From positions 1 through 64,000 of the forward strand of contig JAURCL010000003.1 in NCBI GenBank assembly GCA_030828465.1: a DNA stretch of 64,000 bases. The letters run 5' to 3'. The DNA is from Acidimicrobiales bacterium (GTDB taxonomy: Bacteria; Actinomycetota; Acidimicrobiia; Acidimicrobiales; Ilumatobacteraceae). Positions 43,801-55,126 of this stretch are shown here, piece after piece (position 1 is the stretch's first letter; the number at the start of each line of letters is the position of its first letter). The notes under the pieces were generated by a model. It was not told the origin of the DNA, did no database searches, and was given only the letters and a program-made list of their open reading frames with translations. A program made the translations under genes and the position numbers.

Positions 43801-45153
43801 ATGTCGCGCCTCGATGCGATCGTCAAGGCGTACGACGTGCGTGGCACCTACCCGGATCAGTTCGATGCCGAGGTGGCCCACGCGCTCGGTGTCGCCTTCG
43901 CCGACATCGTGGAGGGCGACACGGTCGTGGTCGGCCGCGATATGCGTCCGAGCGGCCCCGAACTGGTCGCCGCCTTCGGTGACGGCCTCCGTCGACGGGG
44001 CATCGACGTCATCGACCTCGGTCTGGTCTCCACCGACCTCCTCTACTTCGCCTCCGGCTCCCTCGGCCTGCCCGGCGCCGTGTTCACCGCCTCGCACAAT
44101 CCAGCCGGGTACAACGGCGCGAAGTTCTGCCGAGCCGGAGCCCTCCCGATCGGCATCGAGTCGGGTCTCGCCGACATCCGCGACCGAGCCGCACAGGTGC
44201 TCGCCGGCGAGGTCGTCACCGAAGCGAAGCGCCCCGGATCGCTCAGCGAGCGCTCGCTTCTCGACGGCTTCGTGGAACATGTGCTCTCCTTCGTCGACGT
44301 CCCCGCGATCCGGCCGATGCGAGTGGTCGCCGACACCGCCAATGGCATGGGCGGACTCGTTGTGCCAGCCGTCTTCGAGCGGCTCCCCATGATCGAGCTC
44401 GAGGTGATGTTCGGCGAACTCGACGGCACCTTCCCGAACCATCCCGCCGATCCACTTCAGCCGGCCAACCAGCGCGATCTGCGCGCACGGGTCACGGCCG
44501 GCTCGTTCGACCTCGGACTTGCCTTCGACGGAGATGCCGACCGGGTGTTCATGGTCGACGAGACCGGCAACGGACTGAGCGGCTCGACGACGACGGCGAT
44601 CCTCGCCGCGGCCATCCTGCGCGACCGTCCGGGCGCGACCGTGCTCCACAACCTGATCTGCTCGCGCGCGGTCCCCGAGGCGATCGCCGAGCACGGCGGC
44701 GTGCCGGTTCGCACCCGCGTCGGCCACTCCTACATCAAGCAAGTGATGGCCGAGACCGGAGCGGTGTTCGGCGGCGAGCACTCCGCCCACTACTACTTCG
44801 CGGACAACTTCCGCGCCGACAGCGGTCTCATCGCCTCGCTCGTGCTCATTGGCGAGATGAGCCGCTCGGAGCAGTCGCTCTCCAGTCTTCGCGCCCCATT
44901 CGAGCGCTACGCGGCAAGCGGCGAGATCAACACCGAGGTCGACGACCAAGAGCAGGTCCTCGAAGCGGTCCGCGCCCGCTACTCCTCGTGCCACCAAGAC
45001 GACCTCGACGGGCTCACCGTCGACGGTGGCGATTGGTGGTTCAACCTCCGGGCCTCCAACACCGAGCCGCTCTTGCGGCTCAACCTCGAAGCCGCCGATC
45101 GGACGGCCTGTGATGACCGGGTGGCCGAGGTGCTTGCCCTCATCGCGGGATGA
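43801..45153 (+). CDS. manB: Phosphomannomutase/phosphoglucomutase
   Basis: 450-residue alpha-D-phosphohexomutase. AYDVRGTYPDQ at the start, TASHNPAGYNGAKF with the phospho-serine near residue 98, LAFDGDADRVFMVDE (metal loop), FGGEHSAHYYF (sugar loop) and RASNTEPLLRLNLEA (phosphate loop). It supplies mannose-1-phosphate for the GDP-mannose enzyme at 26741. ATG chosen for family length. Confidence 0.95.
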   Translation: MSRLDAIVKAYDVRGTYPDQFDAEVAHALGVAFADIVEGDTVVVGRDMRPSGPELVAAFGDGLRRRGIDVIDLGLVSTDLLYFASGSLGLPGAVFTASHNPAGYNGAKFCRAGALPIGIESGLADIRDRAAQVLAGEVVTEAKRPGSLSERSLLDGFVEHVLSFVDVPAIRPMRVVADTANGMGGLVVPAVFERLPMIELEVMFGELDGTFPNHPADPLQPANQRDLRARVTAGSFDLGLAFDGDADRVFMVDETGNGLSGSTTTAILAAAILRDRPGATVLHNLICSRAVPEAIAEHGGVPVRTRVGHSYIKQVMAETGAVFGGEHSAHYYFADNFRADSGLIASLVLIGEMSRSEQSLSSLRAPFERYAASGEINTEVDDQEQVLEAVRARYSSCHQDDLDGLTVDGGDWWFNLRASNTEPLLRLNLEAADRTACDDRVAEVLALIAG

Positions 45154-45179
45154 CATCGCCTGATGACCCTCGGAGCGGG

Positions 45180-45185
45180 CAGACT
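45180..45185 (+). promoter_or_regulatory. -10-like element of the Trm112 gene
   Basis: CAGACT ends 6 nt before the ATG at 45192; the same hexamer stands at the same distance before comF. Confidence 0.35.
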
Positions 45186-45191
45186 GGCGTC

Positions 45192-45416
45192 ATGAGCGAC
45201 ACCGGCGAACGCCTCGACCCGATGCTCCTCGAGATCCTCGTCTGTCCCGAGGACAAGGGCGAACTCGACTACCTGCCCGAGGAAGGCATCTTGCTCAACC
45301 GTCGGCTCAGCCGCACCTACGCGGTTCGAGGGGGCATTCCAGTGATGCTCATCGAGGAGTCGACCACGGTCGACGAGGCCGAACTGGCTCGCCTCATCGC
45401 TCTCGCCGACTCCTGA
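45192..45416 (+). CDS. Trm112 family protein
   Basis: 74 residues. LDPMLLEILVCPEDKGELDY and the C-terminal RTYAVRGGIPVMLIEE follow the Trm112/YcaR fold. Only one of the possible zinc cysteines is left. Trm112 proteins activate methyltransferases or help other enzymes; the partner is unknown. ATG at 45192 matches family length; an earlier in-frame ATG at 45150 overlaps the manB stop. Confidence 0.85.
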   Translation: MSDTGERLDPMLLEILVCPEDKGELDYLPEEGILLNRRLSRTYAVRGGIPVMLIEESTTVDEAELARLIALADS

Positions 45417-45428
45417 CCGACCCGACCC

Positions 45429-46784
45429 GTGAGGCACGCCCCACGACTCCCGGCCGCCCTCGCGACGCTGGCCGCCATTGCCACCACCGTGGCGATCGTC
45501 CAGGTCGCACCCCTCGGGACTGAACCCTCGGCGCTCGCAGCGGCCTCGCTCGGCGCTGGTGGTGAGTACCACCCGGTGACGCCAGCCCGGGTGTTCGACT
45601 CCCGCGCGGGAGCGGCGCCGGCGACGGCCCCCGGCGGGGGAGAGGTGACCGTGCCGATCGTCGGCCTCGGCGGTCTGCCCAGTGACGCCGGACGGGTGCT
45701 CGCGGTCGCCGTCTCAATCACCGTGGTCCAGCCGACCGCATCCGGTTACCTGAGCGTTCGCGGGGCCGGAGAACCCGACCGCGGTGGTTCGGTCGTCAAC
45801 TTCACCGCGGGGCGAGATGTGCCGAACTCAGCCATCGTGCGTCCCGGTGCGGGAGGCGCGCTCACGCTCCGGCTCGTGACCCCCGCCGGGCCCGGCTCGG
45901 CGCATGTGCTGGTCGACGTGTTCGGCTGGTTCTCGACCTCCAGCCACGATGTGCGGGGAGCCCGATTGGTCCCGGTGGAGCCGTTCCGCGCGGCCGACAC
46001 CCGCCAAGGGCGTGGAGCCGTCACCGCGGGAACCTCGCTCGCCGTCGCGATCCGCGGAGCCGGTTCCGTGCCCGCCTCGGCTGAGGTGGTGGGAGCGGTG
46101 GTGAACATCACGGGAGTGAACACCGGGCCTGGCAACCGCTCGACCTACCTCTCCGCCTTGCCGAGTCCTCCCGGCGCGCCGCCGGCGACCAGCAACCTCA
46201 ATCTGTCGCCTGGTGAGGTGAAGCCGGTCCTCGCGGTGGTGCCGGTCGGAGCCGACGGTTCGATCCACATCTACAACGCGGCGGGCGCGACCGATGTGCT
46301 CGTCGACGTGACCGGCTACCTGCTCGCCGGTGTCGACGCGTCGACCCGGTCGGGTCGAGTGGTGCCGCTCTCCTCGCCCGTCCGCCTCATCGACACCCGG
46401 TCGCCGGCCTGGGGCGACGCCCCGCTCTCGGCCTCCGGCCGTCGCGACTTCAGCTTCGGCGGGTTCGTCGCTGACGTCGCGCTCGGTGGTGAGCCGATCG
46501 GCGCGCAGTCGGCGGTGCTCGGGAACCTGACCGCCACGGGCCTTCGAGGTGACCCGACCTCGGCGGGAGCGTCGAGCTATCTGAGCGCCTATCCGAGTCC
46601 GGTCGGTGTCGACCGGCCACCGCAGGTGTCGTCGGTGAACATCACCGCCGGCCTCGACGTGCCCAATCTGGCGCTCCTTCGCTACGGCGGGCCTGCTGAG
46701 GATCCGCACCGGGTGCGCTTCTTCAACGCCTTCGGCCAGCTCGATCACCTCTTCGACGCCAGCGCCGTCGTGCTCTCCGACTGA
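45429..46784 (+). CDS. Secreted protein with three repeated beta domains
   Basis: 451 residues. Signal peptide (LPAALATLAAIATTVAIVQV, cleavage near AALA-AASLG). Three related repeats of about 125-140 residues (roughly 47-172, 179-300, 310-449); each starts with a P-x-R-x-x-D-S/T-R motif (VTPARVFDSRAG, VEPFRAADTRQG, SSPVRLIDTRSP), contains YLS then N-x-T/S-x-G, and ends with G-x-x-x-x-L/H-x-D. The repeat type occurs in secreted actinobacterial proteins, but I cannot name a function. No anchor motif at the C-terminus. Starts 12 nt after Trm112. Confidence 0.8.
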   Translation: MRHAPRLPAALATLAAIATTVAIVQVAPLGTEPSALAAASLGAGGEYHPVTPARVFDSRAGAAPATAPGGGEVTVPIVGLGGLPSDAGRVLAVAVSITVVQPTASGYLSVRGAGEPDRGGSVVNFTAGRDVPNSAIVRPGAGGALTLRLVTPAGPGSAHVLVDVFGWFSTSSHDVRGARLVPVEPFRAADTRQGRGAVTAGTSLAVAIRGAGSVPASAEVVGAVVNITGVNTGPGNRSTYLSALPSPPGAPPATSNLNLSPGEVKPVLAVVPVGADGSIHIYNAAGATDVLVDVTGYLLAGVDASTRSGRVVPLSSPVRLIDTRSPAWGDAPLSASGRRDFSFGGFVADVALGGEPIGAQSAVLGNLTATGLRGDPTSAGASSYLSAYPSPVGVDRPPQVSSVNITAGLDVPNLALLRYGGPAEDPHRVRFFNAFGQLDHLFDASAVVLSD

Positions 46785-46792
46785 TCGAGCGG

Positions 46793-47014
46793 TCACCTCC
46801 CGCCTCGCTCAGTCATGGCGACCCCGCCGCCGGTGTGCGCTGAGCAGGTGGGTGGACCGGTGACGGGCACCAGCGTCGTGACCCGCCGTCCGCACCGAGG
46901 GCATTCCCAGTCGATGGGTCGCCGGGGTGGACGGCGCCGGCCGCCTCGTCGAGCGGCAGGGCGTCCGGCGGGACGTCGCGATGGGGTGGTTCGAGAGGTG
47001 CGTCGAGTGCTCAT
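46793..47014 (-). CDS. Small putative zinc-ribbon protein
   Basis: 73 residues: an Arg-rich, probably disordered N-terminus of about 30 residues, then [20 protein letters not shown] and [18 protein letters not shown]. CxxC plus CxxH is a plausible zinc site. Small size, low-complexity N-terminus and few clear homologues make the call tentative. It converges with the three-repeat gene and is divergent from ahcY across the palindrome region. Confidence 0.5.
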   Translation of the reverse strand: MSTRRTSRTTPSRRPAGRPAARRGGRRRPPRRPIDWECPRCGRRVTTLVPVTGPPTCSAHTGGGVAMTERGGR

Positions 47015-47076
47015 GCTTTTCCAGCGGTAGCGGTCCGTCGCGGTGTTCGCAAGCCATTCGGGCGTCGGTCCAGCAG

Positions 47077-47093
47077 TTACCCCTACGGGGTAA
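47077..47093. promoter_or_regulatory. CsoR/CstR-like palindromic operator upstream of ahcY
   Basis: TTACCCCTACGGGGTAA is a perfect 7-bp inverted repeat around TAC. Operators of copper- or persulfide-sensing CsoR/CstR-family repressors have the form TACCC-n-GGGTA with G/C tracts, which this fits very closely. It lies about 27 bp upstream of the ahcY -10 and 62 bp from the small minus-strand gene. A hairpin role in RNA is less likely because it precedes the promoter. Confidence 0.5.
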
Positions 47094-47119
47094 AAAATCC
47101 TTCTCCAGCGGGGTTTCGG

Positions 47120-47125
47120 TAGGGT
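47120..47125 (+). promoter_or_regulatory. -10 element of ahcY
   Basis: TAGGGT would start transcription near 47132, leaving a leader of about 128 nt before ahcY. Confidence 0.4.
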
Positions 47126-47131
47126 GTGGCG

Positions 47132-47259
47132 ACGGCGGGCTGACAGATCGGTGCCAGCAGGCCCCGGCCCGTAACTCCACTAACCGAACCGGCCGCGAGC
47201 GTCGTCTCGCGAGCCGGCAACCGTCCGATCCCGCGATCGGATCACCCGAGGAGCCCGCC
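47132..47259 (+). ncRNA. Structured 5' leader of ahcY, class unknown
   Basis: The 128-nt leader can form an 11-bp hairpin with one bulge (47189-47199 with 47206-47217, loop of six) followed by CAACC, and then a perfect 7-bp hairpin (TCCGATC 47224-47230 with GATCGGA 47235-47241) just before the GAGGAG ribosome site. GCCGGCAACC after the first stem and GCCAGC...CCCCGGC before it resemble strings in SAM-class riboswitches, but the spacing does not match a known class I can write down. Confidence 0.4.
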
Positions 47260-48720
47260 ATGAGCACCACTGAGACCCGTATCTCCGCCGACCGCGACTT
47301 CCGCGTCGCTGACATCTCTCTCGCCCCGTTCGGCCGCAAGGAGATGCTCCTCGCCGAACATGAGATGCCCGGTCTCATGGCGATCCGCCGCGAGTTCGGC
47401 GCCTCGAAACCGTTGGCCGGGGCCCGCATCTCGGGATCGCTCCATATGACGGTTCAGACGGCCGTGCTCATCGAGACGCTCACAGCGCTCGGAGCTGAAG
47501 TGCGTTGGGCCTCCTGCAACATCTTTTCCACCCAGGATCACGCCGCTGCCGCGGTCGTCGTCGGCCCCGACGGCACCGAGGACGACCCTCAGGGTGTCCC
47601 CGTGTTCGCCTGGAAAGGCGAGACCCTCGAGGAGTACTGGTGGTGCACCGAGCAGATGATGACGTGGGAGGGCTACGACGGCCCGAACATGATCCTCGAC
47701 GATGGCGGTGACGCCACCCTGCTGCTCCACAAGGGTGTCGAGTACGAGCGCGAGGGCAAAGTGCCCGATCCCACTGAGGCCGGCAACGCCGAGCTCGCCA
47801 TCATCCTCGGACTGCTCCAGCGCACCCTCAAGTCCGATCCGTCAAAGTGGACGCGGATGGCGGCGCACATCAAGGGGGTCACCGAGGAGACCACGACCGG
47901 GGTCAAGCGCCTCTACAAGATGGCTGCCGACGGCGATTTGCTCTTCCCGGCCATCAACGTGAACGACTCGGTGACCAAGTCGAAGTTCGACAACCTCTAC
48001 GGGTGCCGCCACTCGCTCGTCGACGCGATCAGCCGCGGCACCGACGTGATGCTCGGCGGCAAGGTCGCTGTGGTGTGCGGCTACGGCGACGTCGGCAAGG
48101 GCTGCGTGCAGTCGCTGCGCGGACAGGGCGCCCGGGTGATCGTCACCGAGATCGACCCGATCAACGCCCTCCAGGCCGCGATGGAAGGGCTCGAGGTGCG
48201 ACCGCTCGAGGAGGTCGTCGCGACCGCCGACCTGTTCGTGACCGCCACCGGCAACGCCGACATCGTCACGGTCGATCACATGCATCGGATGAAGCACAAC
48301 GCGATCGTGTGCAATATCGGTCACTTCGACAACGAGATCGACATGGCCGGCCTCGCTCGCTCGGGCGCGGTGCGCGACGAGCTGAAGCCCGGCACGGATG
48401 TGTGGCGTTTCGAAGACGGCCACCAGGTGATCGTGCTCGCCGAGGGGCGTCTCGTGAACCTCGGTTGTGCCACCGGTCATCCGAGCTTCGTGATGAGTTG
48501 CTCGTTCTCCAATCAGGTCATCGCTCAGATCGAGCTCTTCAACCATCCGGAGAACTACCCCCTCGGCGTCTACGTGCTCCCGAAGCATCTCGACGAGAAG
48601 GTCGCCCGGCTTCACCTCGAGGCCCTCGGGGTGCGGCTCACGAAGCTCTCCGACGAGCAGGCGGAGTACCTCGGCGTGGAGCCCTCGGGGCCGTTCAAGC
48701 CCGAGCACTACCGCTACTGA
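47260..48720 (+). CDS. ahcY: Adenosylhomocysteinase (SAH hydrolase)
   Basis: Hydrolyses S-adenosylhomocysteine to adenosine and homocysteine to keep the methyl cycle running. 486 residues: [36 protein letters not shown] (substrate His/Asp), [29 protein letters not shown], the NAD loop [26 protein letters not shown], and the C-terminal KPEHYRY. The ATG at 47260 has GAGGAG at -7 to -12, a real Shine-Dalgarno unlike most genes here. The length reflects the bacterial insertion. Confidence 0.97.
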   Translation: MSTTETRISADRDFRVADISLAPFGRKEMLLAEHEMPGLMAIRREFGASKPLAGARISGSLHMTVQTAVLIETLTALGAEVRWASCNIFSTQDHAAAAVVVGPDGTEDDPQGVPVFAWKGETLEEYWWCTEQMMTWEGYDGPNMILDDGGDATLLLHKGVEYEREGKVPDPTEAGNAELAIILGLLQRTLKSDPSKWTRMAAHIKGVTEETTTGVKRLYKMAADGDLLFPAINVNDSVTKSKFDNLYGCRHSLVDAISRGTDVMLGGKVAVVCGYGDVGKGCVQSLRGQGARVIVTEIDPINALQAAMEGLEVRPLEEVVATADLFVTATGNADIVTVDHMHRMKHNAIVCNIGHFDNEIDMAGLARSGAVRDELKPGTDVWRFEDGHQVIVLAEGRLVNLGCATGHPSFVMSCSFSNQVIAQIELFNHPENYPLGVYVLPKHLDEKVARLHLEALGVRLTKLSDEQAEYLGVEPSGPFKPEHYRY

Positions 48721-48776
48721 TCATCCGGCGGCCTTCCGGGTCGGCGTCACGTGGGGGGGGTGTCACACCCCTGTCG

Positions 48777-48782
48777 CAGACT
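48777..48782 (+). promoter_or_regulatory. -10-like element of comF
   Basis: CAGACT ends 6 nt before the comF ATG at 48789. Confidence 0.35.
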
Positions 48783-48788
48783 GAACGC

Positions 48789-49511
48789 ATGTTCGATCGC
48801 GTCTCAGGTACACCGGTTGTCGCCACCTCACGTGCTCGCCGCGGTTCGGTCTGTCTGCGTCGCGTGTTGGCGCGGGTGTTCTCGGTGCGGTGTGCCGGTT
48901 GCGACGCACCCGGCACACCCATCTGTCGCACCTGTCGGTTTGCTCTGCTGGCGAGCCCGCCTCAGCGGCCGGGTGTGCTGCTGGCGGTCCCGTTCACCGG
49001 TCGGGCGCGGCGCGTGGTGCTCGGCTTCAAGTTCCACAATCGCCGCGCGGTGGCGGGACATCTCGCGGGTCTGGTGCGCCGACGGCTCGAGCAGGTCGGT
49101 GTGCGTCCCGGCATCGACATCGACGTGGTCACTTGGGCGCCGACTGGTGACGCCCGTCGACGCGAGCGCGGCTTCGACCAGGCCGAGCTGATCGCCCGGC
49201 ATCTGGCCCGTCAACTCGGCCTTCCCTGCCGGCGCCTCCTCATCCGCGAGGAGTCCTCCGGCCCGCAATCGGGGCGCTCCCGCGCCGAGCGGCTTCGCGC
49301 TCCTGGTTTCCGAGCCCGGCTCGACCGACCGGGGCGCTCGGTGCTCCTCGTCGACGATGTCGCCACCACGGGTGCCACGCTCGGCTCGGCTTCGGCGGCC
49401 CTGCGATCGGTCGGGGCGAGCGATGTGTTCTCGGTCGCTGTGGCGGGCACCCCGGTGCGCACCCGACGCCGGCCCACCGGGCACCGTCGCCCCCTTCGTC
49501 AGGCGGCGTAA
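48789..49511 (+). CDS. comF: ComF family phosphoribosyltransferase-like protein
   Basis: 240 residues: a small zinc-ribbon-like N-terminus (VRCAGCDAPGTPICRTCRF), then the PRTase fold with RERGFDQAELIARHLA and the PRPP loop VLLVDDVATTGATL. Family members are linked to DNA uptake in Bacillus, but most actinobacterial copies have no proven role. The usual partner genes comEA/EC are absent here. Confidence 0.9.
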   Translation: MFDRVSGTPVVATSRARRGSVCLRRVLARVFSVRCAGCDAPGTPICRTCRFALLASPPQRPGVLLAVPFTGRARRVVLGFKFHNRRAVAGHLAGLVRRRLEQVGVRPGIDIDVVTWAPTGDARRRERGFDQAELIARHLARQLGLPCRRLLIREESSGPQSGRSRAERLRAPGFRARLDRPGRSVLLVDDVATTGATLGSASAALRSVGASDVFSVAVAGTPVRTRRRPTGHRRPLRQAA

Positions 49512-49540
49512 TCGTCGGGGAGCCAGCCGAGCCCCGCCGG

Positions 49541-49546
49541 TAGGCT
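49541..49546 (+). promoter_or_regulatory. -10 element of secA
   Basis: TAGGCT ends 9 nt before the secA ATG. Confidence 0.5.
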
Positions 49547-49555
49547 CGCTCGGGC

Positions 49556-52345
<2,790 letters not shown>

Positions 52346-52354
52346 GGGTCGTCG

Positions 52355-53449
52355 ATGCGCGACTTCACGGATGAACTGCGCGACGTCGCCCGTCGCGTCA
52401 CTGAGGCCGCGGGTTACCTCGGCATCGACGAGGCCCGGAATCGGCTGGTGGAGCTCGAGGCCGAGATCGGTCGACCCGACCTGTGGGACGACGCGGAACG
52501 GGCCAAACAGGTCAACAGCGACTACGCCGCGGTCAAGGACGACATCGACATCTACGACGGTCTCACCCGCGATCTCTCCGACGCCGAGGTGCTGCACGAG
52601 TTGGCCCGAGAGCTCGATGATGAGAGCCAAGAGGACGAGATCGCCGGCTCGATCGCCGGGCTCTCAGCGCGGCTCGACCAACTCGAGTTGCGGAGCTTGT
52701 TCACCGGCGAGCACGACGACAGCGCCTGCATTGTTCAGATCAACGCCAAGGACGGCGGCGTCGACGCTCAGGACTTCGCCGAAATGCTGCTGCGCATGTA
52801 CTCGCGCTGGGCGGAGACCCGCGGTTTCGATGTCGAGGTCAACTACTTCTCCGAGGGCACCGAAGCGGGGATCAACTCGGCCGAGTTCACTCTCACCGGT
52901 CGCTACGCCTACGGCCTGATGACCGCAGAGCGCGGCACGCATCGACTGGTGCGGATCAGCCCCTTCGACAACCAGGGTCGCCGTCAGACGAGCTTCGCGG
53001 CGGTCCAGGTGTGGCCGGTGATGGACGCCCCCGACCTCGAGATCAACGAGAGCGACATCCGGATGGAGGTGTTCCGCGCCTCCGGTGCCGGCGGTCAGCA
53101 CATCAACAAGACGTCATCAGCGGTGCGACTCATCCACGAGCCGACCGGTCTCGTCGCCGCCTCCCAGGAGGAGCGCTCGCAGCTGCAGAACCGCGAGAAA
53201 GCCATGGGTCGCCTGAAGGCCATGCTCGCAGCGCGCATCGAGGAGGAGCACCAGGCCGAACTCGACTCGATCGCCGGCAAGCAGGCGCAGGTCGGCTGGG
53301 GGAGCCAGATCCGCTCCTATGTCATGCAGCCGTATCAGATGGTGAAGGACCTACGAACCGAGGTCGAGTCCGGCAATGTCGCGGCGGTCCTCGACGGCGA
53401 CCTCGACGTGTTCATGGAGGGGTTCCTCCGTTGGCGGCGCTCCGCCTGA
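52355..53449 (+). CDS. prfB: Peptide chain release factor 2
   Basis: 364 residues; reads UGA and UAA stop codons. The stop-codon recognition SPF motif ([18 protein letters not shown]) and the catalytic GGQ ([15 protein letters not shown]) are both intact. The reading frame runs through without the in-frame UGA/+1 shift used in E. coli prfB, so no autoregulatory frameshift. TGA is the dominant stop in this window, so RF2 should be heavily used. Confidence 0.96.
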   Translation: MRDFTDELRDVARRVTEAAGYLGIDEARNRLVELEAEIGRPDLWDDAERAKQVNSDYAAVKDDIDIYDGLTRDLSDAEVLHELARELDDESQEDEIAGSIAGLSARLDQLELRSLFTGEHDDSACIVQINAKDGGVDAQDFAEMLLRMYSRWAETRGFDVEVNYFSEGTEAGINSAEFTLTGRYAYGLMTAERGTHRLVRISPFDNQGRRQTSFAAVQVWPVMDAPDLEINESDIRMEVFRASGAGGQHINKTSSAVRLIHEPTGLVAASQEERSQLQNREKAMGRLKAMLAARIEEEHQAELDSIAGKQAQVGWGSQIRSYVMQPYQMVKDLRTEVESGNVAAVLDGDLDVFMEGFLRWRRSA

Positions 53450-53489
53450 CCACCGGTCAGCCTGCCCCGCCTCCCGTGGAGCCCACCGC

Positions 53490-53495
53490 TACCCT
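53490..53495 (+). promoter_or_regulatory. -10 element of ftsE
   Basis: TACCCT ends 9 nt before the ATG at 53505. Confidence 0.45.
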
Positions 53496-53504
53496 CGGTT
53501 CGAC

Positions 53505-54182
53505 ATGATCCGTCTCGAGAACGTGACGAAGTCGTATTCGGAGGAGGTCATCGCTCTCCGAGATGCGAGCTTCGAGGTGGCCAAAGGGGAGTTCGTCTTC
53601 CTCGTCGGGCCGTCCGGTTCCGGAAAGTCGACCCTGCTCCGCCTCCTCAACCGCCAAGAGCGGCCTGAACTCGGAGCGGTCTGGGTGGCCGGTCGCAACA
53701 TCGTCGACATGCCGGCTAACCGCGTGCCGATGCTGCGTCGCAATATCGGCAACGTCTTCCAGGACTACAAACTCCTCCTCAACAAAACCGTCTTCGAGAA
53801 CGTCGCCTTCACGCTCGAGGTAATCGGTCGTCCGAAGCATGTGATCACCCAGCAGGTGCCCGCTGTGCTCGAGCTCGTCGGTCTCGCCGGCAAGGAGGAC
53901 CGCTTCCCCGATCAGCTCTCCGGTGGTGAGCAGCAGCGCGTCTCGGTGGCTCGGGCCTTCGTGAACCGGCCACTCATCCTCATCGCCGACGAGCCGACCG
54001 GGAACCTCGACCCGGCCACTGGCGAGGGGATCATGCGCCTCCTCGACCGGATCAACGCCACCGGGACCACCGTCGTGATGGCCACCCACGACCAGCGCAT
54101 CGTCGACTCGATGCGCAAGCGGGTCATCCAGCTCGACCGTGGAACGATCGTCCGTGACCAGGCTCGGGGCGTCTACCAGTGA
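53505..54182 (+). CDS. ftsE: Cell-division ATPase FtsE
   Basis: 225 residues: [15 protein letters not shown] (Walker A), NVFQDYKLL (Q-loop), [14 protein letters not shown] (signature), [12 protein letters not shown] (Walker B). With FtsX it regulates septal peptidoglycan hydrolases. A longer in-frame reading into prfB is rejected by the family start [11 protein letters not shown]. Stop overlaps the ftsX start by 4 nt. Confidence 0.96.
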   Translation: MIRLENVTKSYSEEVIALRDASFEVAKGEFVFLVGPSGSGKSTLLRLLNRQERPELGAVWVAGRNIVDMPANRVPMLRRNIGNVFQDYKLLLNKTVFENVAFTLEVIGRPKHVITQQVPAVLELVGLAGKEDRFPDQLSGGEQQRVSVARAFVNRPLILIADEPTGNLDPATGEGIMRLLDRINATGTTVVMATHDQRIVDSMRKRVIQLDRGTIVRDQARGVYQ

Positions 54183-55084
54183 TCTCGCGCATCGGCTATG
54201 TGCTCCGCGAGACCGCGGCGAGCTTCCAACGCAACCTGACGCTCACGGTCGCCGCGGTGATCACCGCGGCGGTCTCGCTGCTCATCTTCGGTCTCACCCT
54301 CATCATCCAGCACGGCTTCGACAATCTGCTCGCGCAGTGGGAGGGCGGTGTGGAGATGATCGTGCACGTCAACGCCGGAGCTGGCGACGCCCAGCGCGCG
54401 GTGATCGAGGAGGCCCTCGTCCAGCAGGAAGGCATCACGATCGACACGTGGCGCTACTGCGACGTGACCTGCTCGCTCGCCGACGCCGACCGTCTCCTCG
54501 CCGGCGACCCGACGACCCGCGAACTGCTCACCGCTGAGAACATCACCACCCAGTACAAGGTGGTGCCGATGGACGCCACCCAGGTCGACATCCTCCGAGG
54601 ACTCCGCGACCGTTATCTCGGCTTACCCAACGTGAACACGGTGCAACTCGCCGAGGAGCAACTCGACCTCATCAGCGAACTTCAGGGATTCGTGTCCACC
54701 TACACGACGGGCTTGTGGATCGCGCTGATGGCGGCGGCATCGCTGCTCATCTGGAACACGATCCGCACCGCCATGTTCGCGAGACGCCGCGAGATCGAGG
54801 TGATGAAGCTCGTAGGAGCAACCGACTGGTTCATCCGGCTGCCGTTCATGCTCGAGGGTCTTCTCCACGGTCTCATCGGCGGTGTGCTCGCCTCGGGCGC
54901 CCTCTGGTTCATCAACGACCGTTGGACCGCGGGTGTGCAGGGCTTCCCCGACAACTCGGGCATGACCGCTCTGGTCGTCGTCGACGGCTACCAGTGGCAG
55001 GTCGCGCTCATCATCCTGGTGTTCGGCTCGATCGTCGGAACGGTCGGCTCAGGCACCGCCGCGTCGAGATTCCTCGACGTCTGA
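54179..55084 (+). CDS. ftsX: Cell-division membrane protein FtsX
   Basis: 301 residues: cytoplasmic N-terminus ([21 protein letters not shown]), first helix [20 protein letters not shown], a large extracytoplasmic loop (about 45-180) with two cysteines CDVTC, and three further helices, the MacB/FtsX topology. [25 protein letters not shown] is the family-conserved segment. GTG start overlaps ftsE, so the pair is translationally coupled. Confidence 0.95.
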   Translation: MISRIGYVLRETAASFQRNLTLTVAAVITAAVSLLIFGLTLIIQHGFDNLLAQWEGGVEMIVHVNAGAGDAQRAVIEEALVQQEGITIDTWRYCDVTCSLADADRLLAGDPTTRELLTAENITTQYKVVPMDATQVDILRGLRDRYLGLPNVNTVQLAEEQLDLISELQGFVSTYTTGLWIALMAAASLLIWNTIRTAMFARRREIEVMKLVGATDWFIRLPFMLEGLLHGLIGGVLASGALWFINDRWTAGVQGFPDNSGMTALVVVDGYQWQVALIILVFGSIVGTVGSGTAASRFLDV

Positions 55085-55114
55085 TCCGGTGACGATCGGC
55101 TCGGCCGGATCGAA

Positions 55115-55120
55115 CAGGAT
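55115..55120 (+). promoter_or_regulatory. -10-like element of the enoyl-CoA hydratase gene
   Basis: CAGGAT ends 6 nt before the ATG at 55127, or just at an alternative GTG at 55121. Confidence 0.3.
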
Positions 55121-55126
55121 GTGACG

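Noticed and set aside
43429-45156. 575-codon antisense frame opposite manB
   Set aside because: manB has intact catalytic motifs on the plus strand; the antisense translation has none.
47077-47098. Palindrome followed by A-tract as an intrinsic terminator
   Set aside because: On the plus strand the stem is followed by A residues, not T, and on the minus strand the T-run precedes the stem, so it is not a terminator in either direction.
47242-47260. CCGAGGAGC string before ahcY as part of a classical SAH riboswitch
   Set aside because: It resembles one conserved SAH-aptamer segment but is simply the Shine-Dalgarno; the remaining conserved segments are not found around it.
52355-52500. Programmed frameshift in prfB
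   Set aside because: The reading frame is continuous from the start; no in-frame TGA with a slippery CTTT is present.
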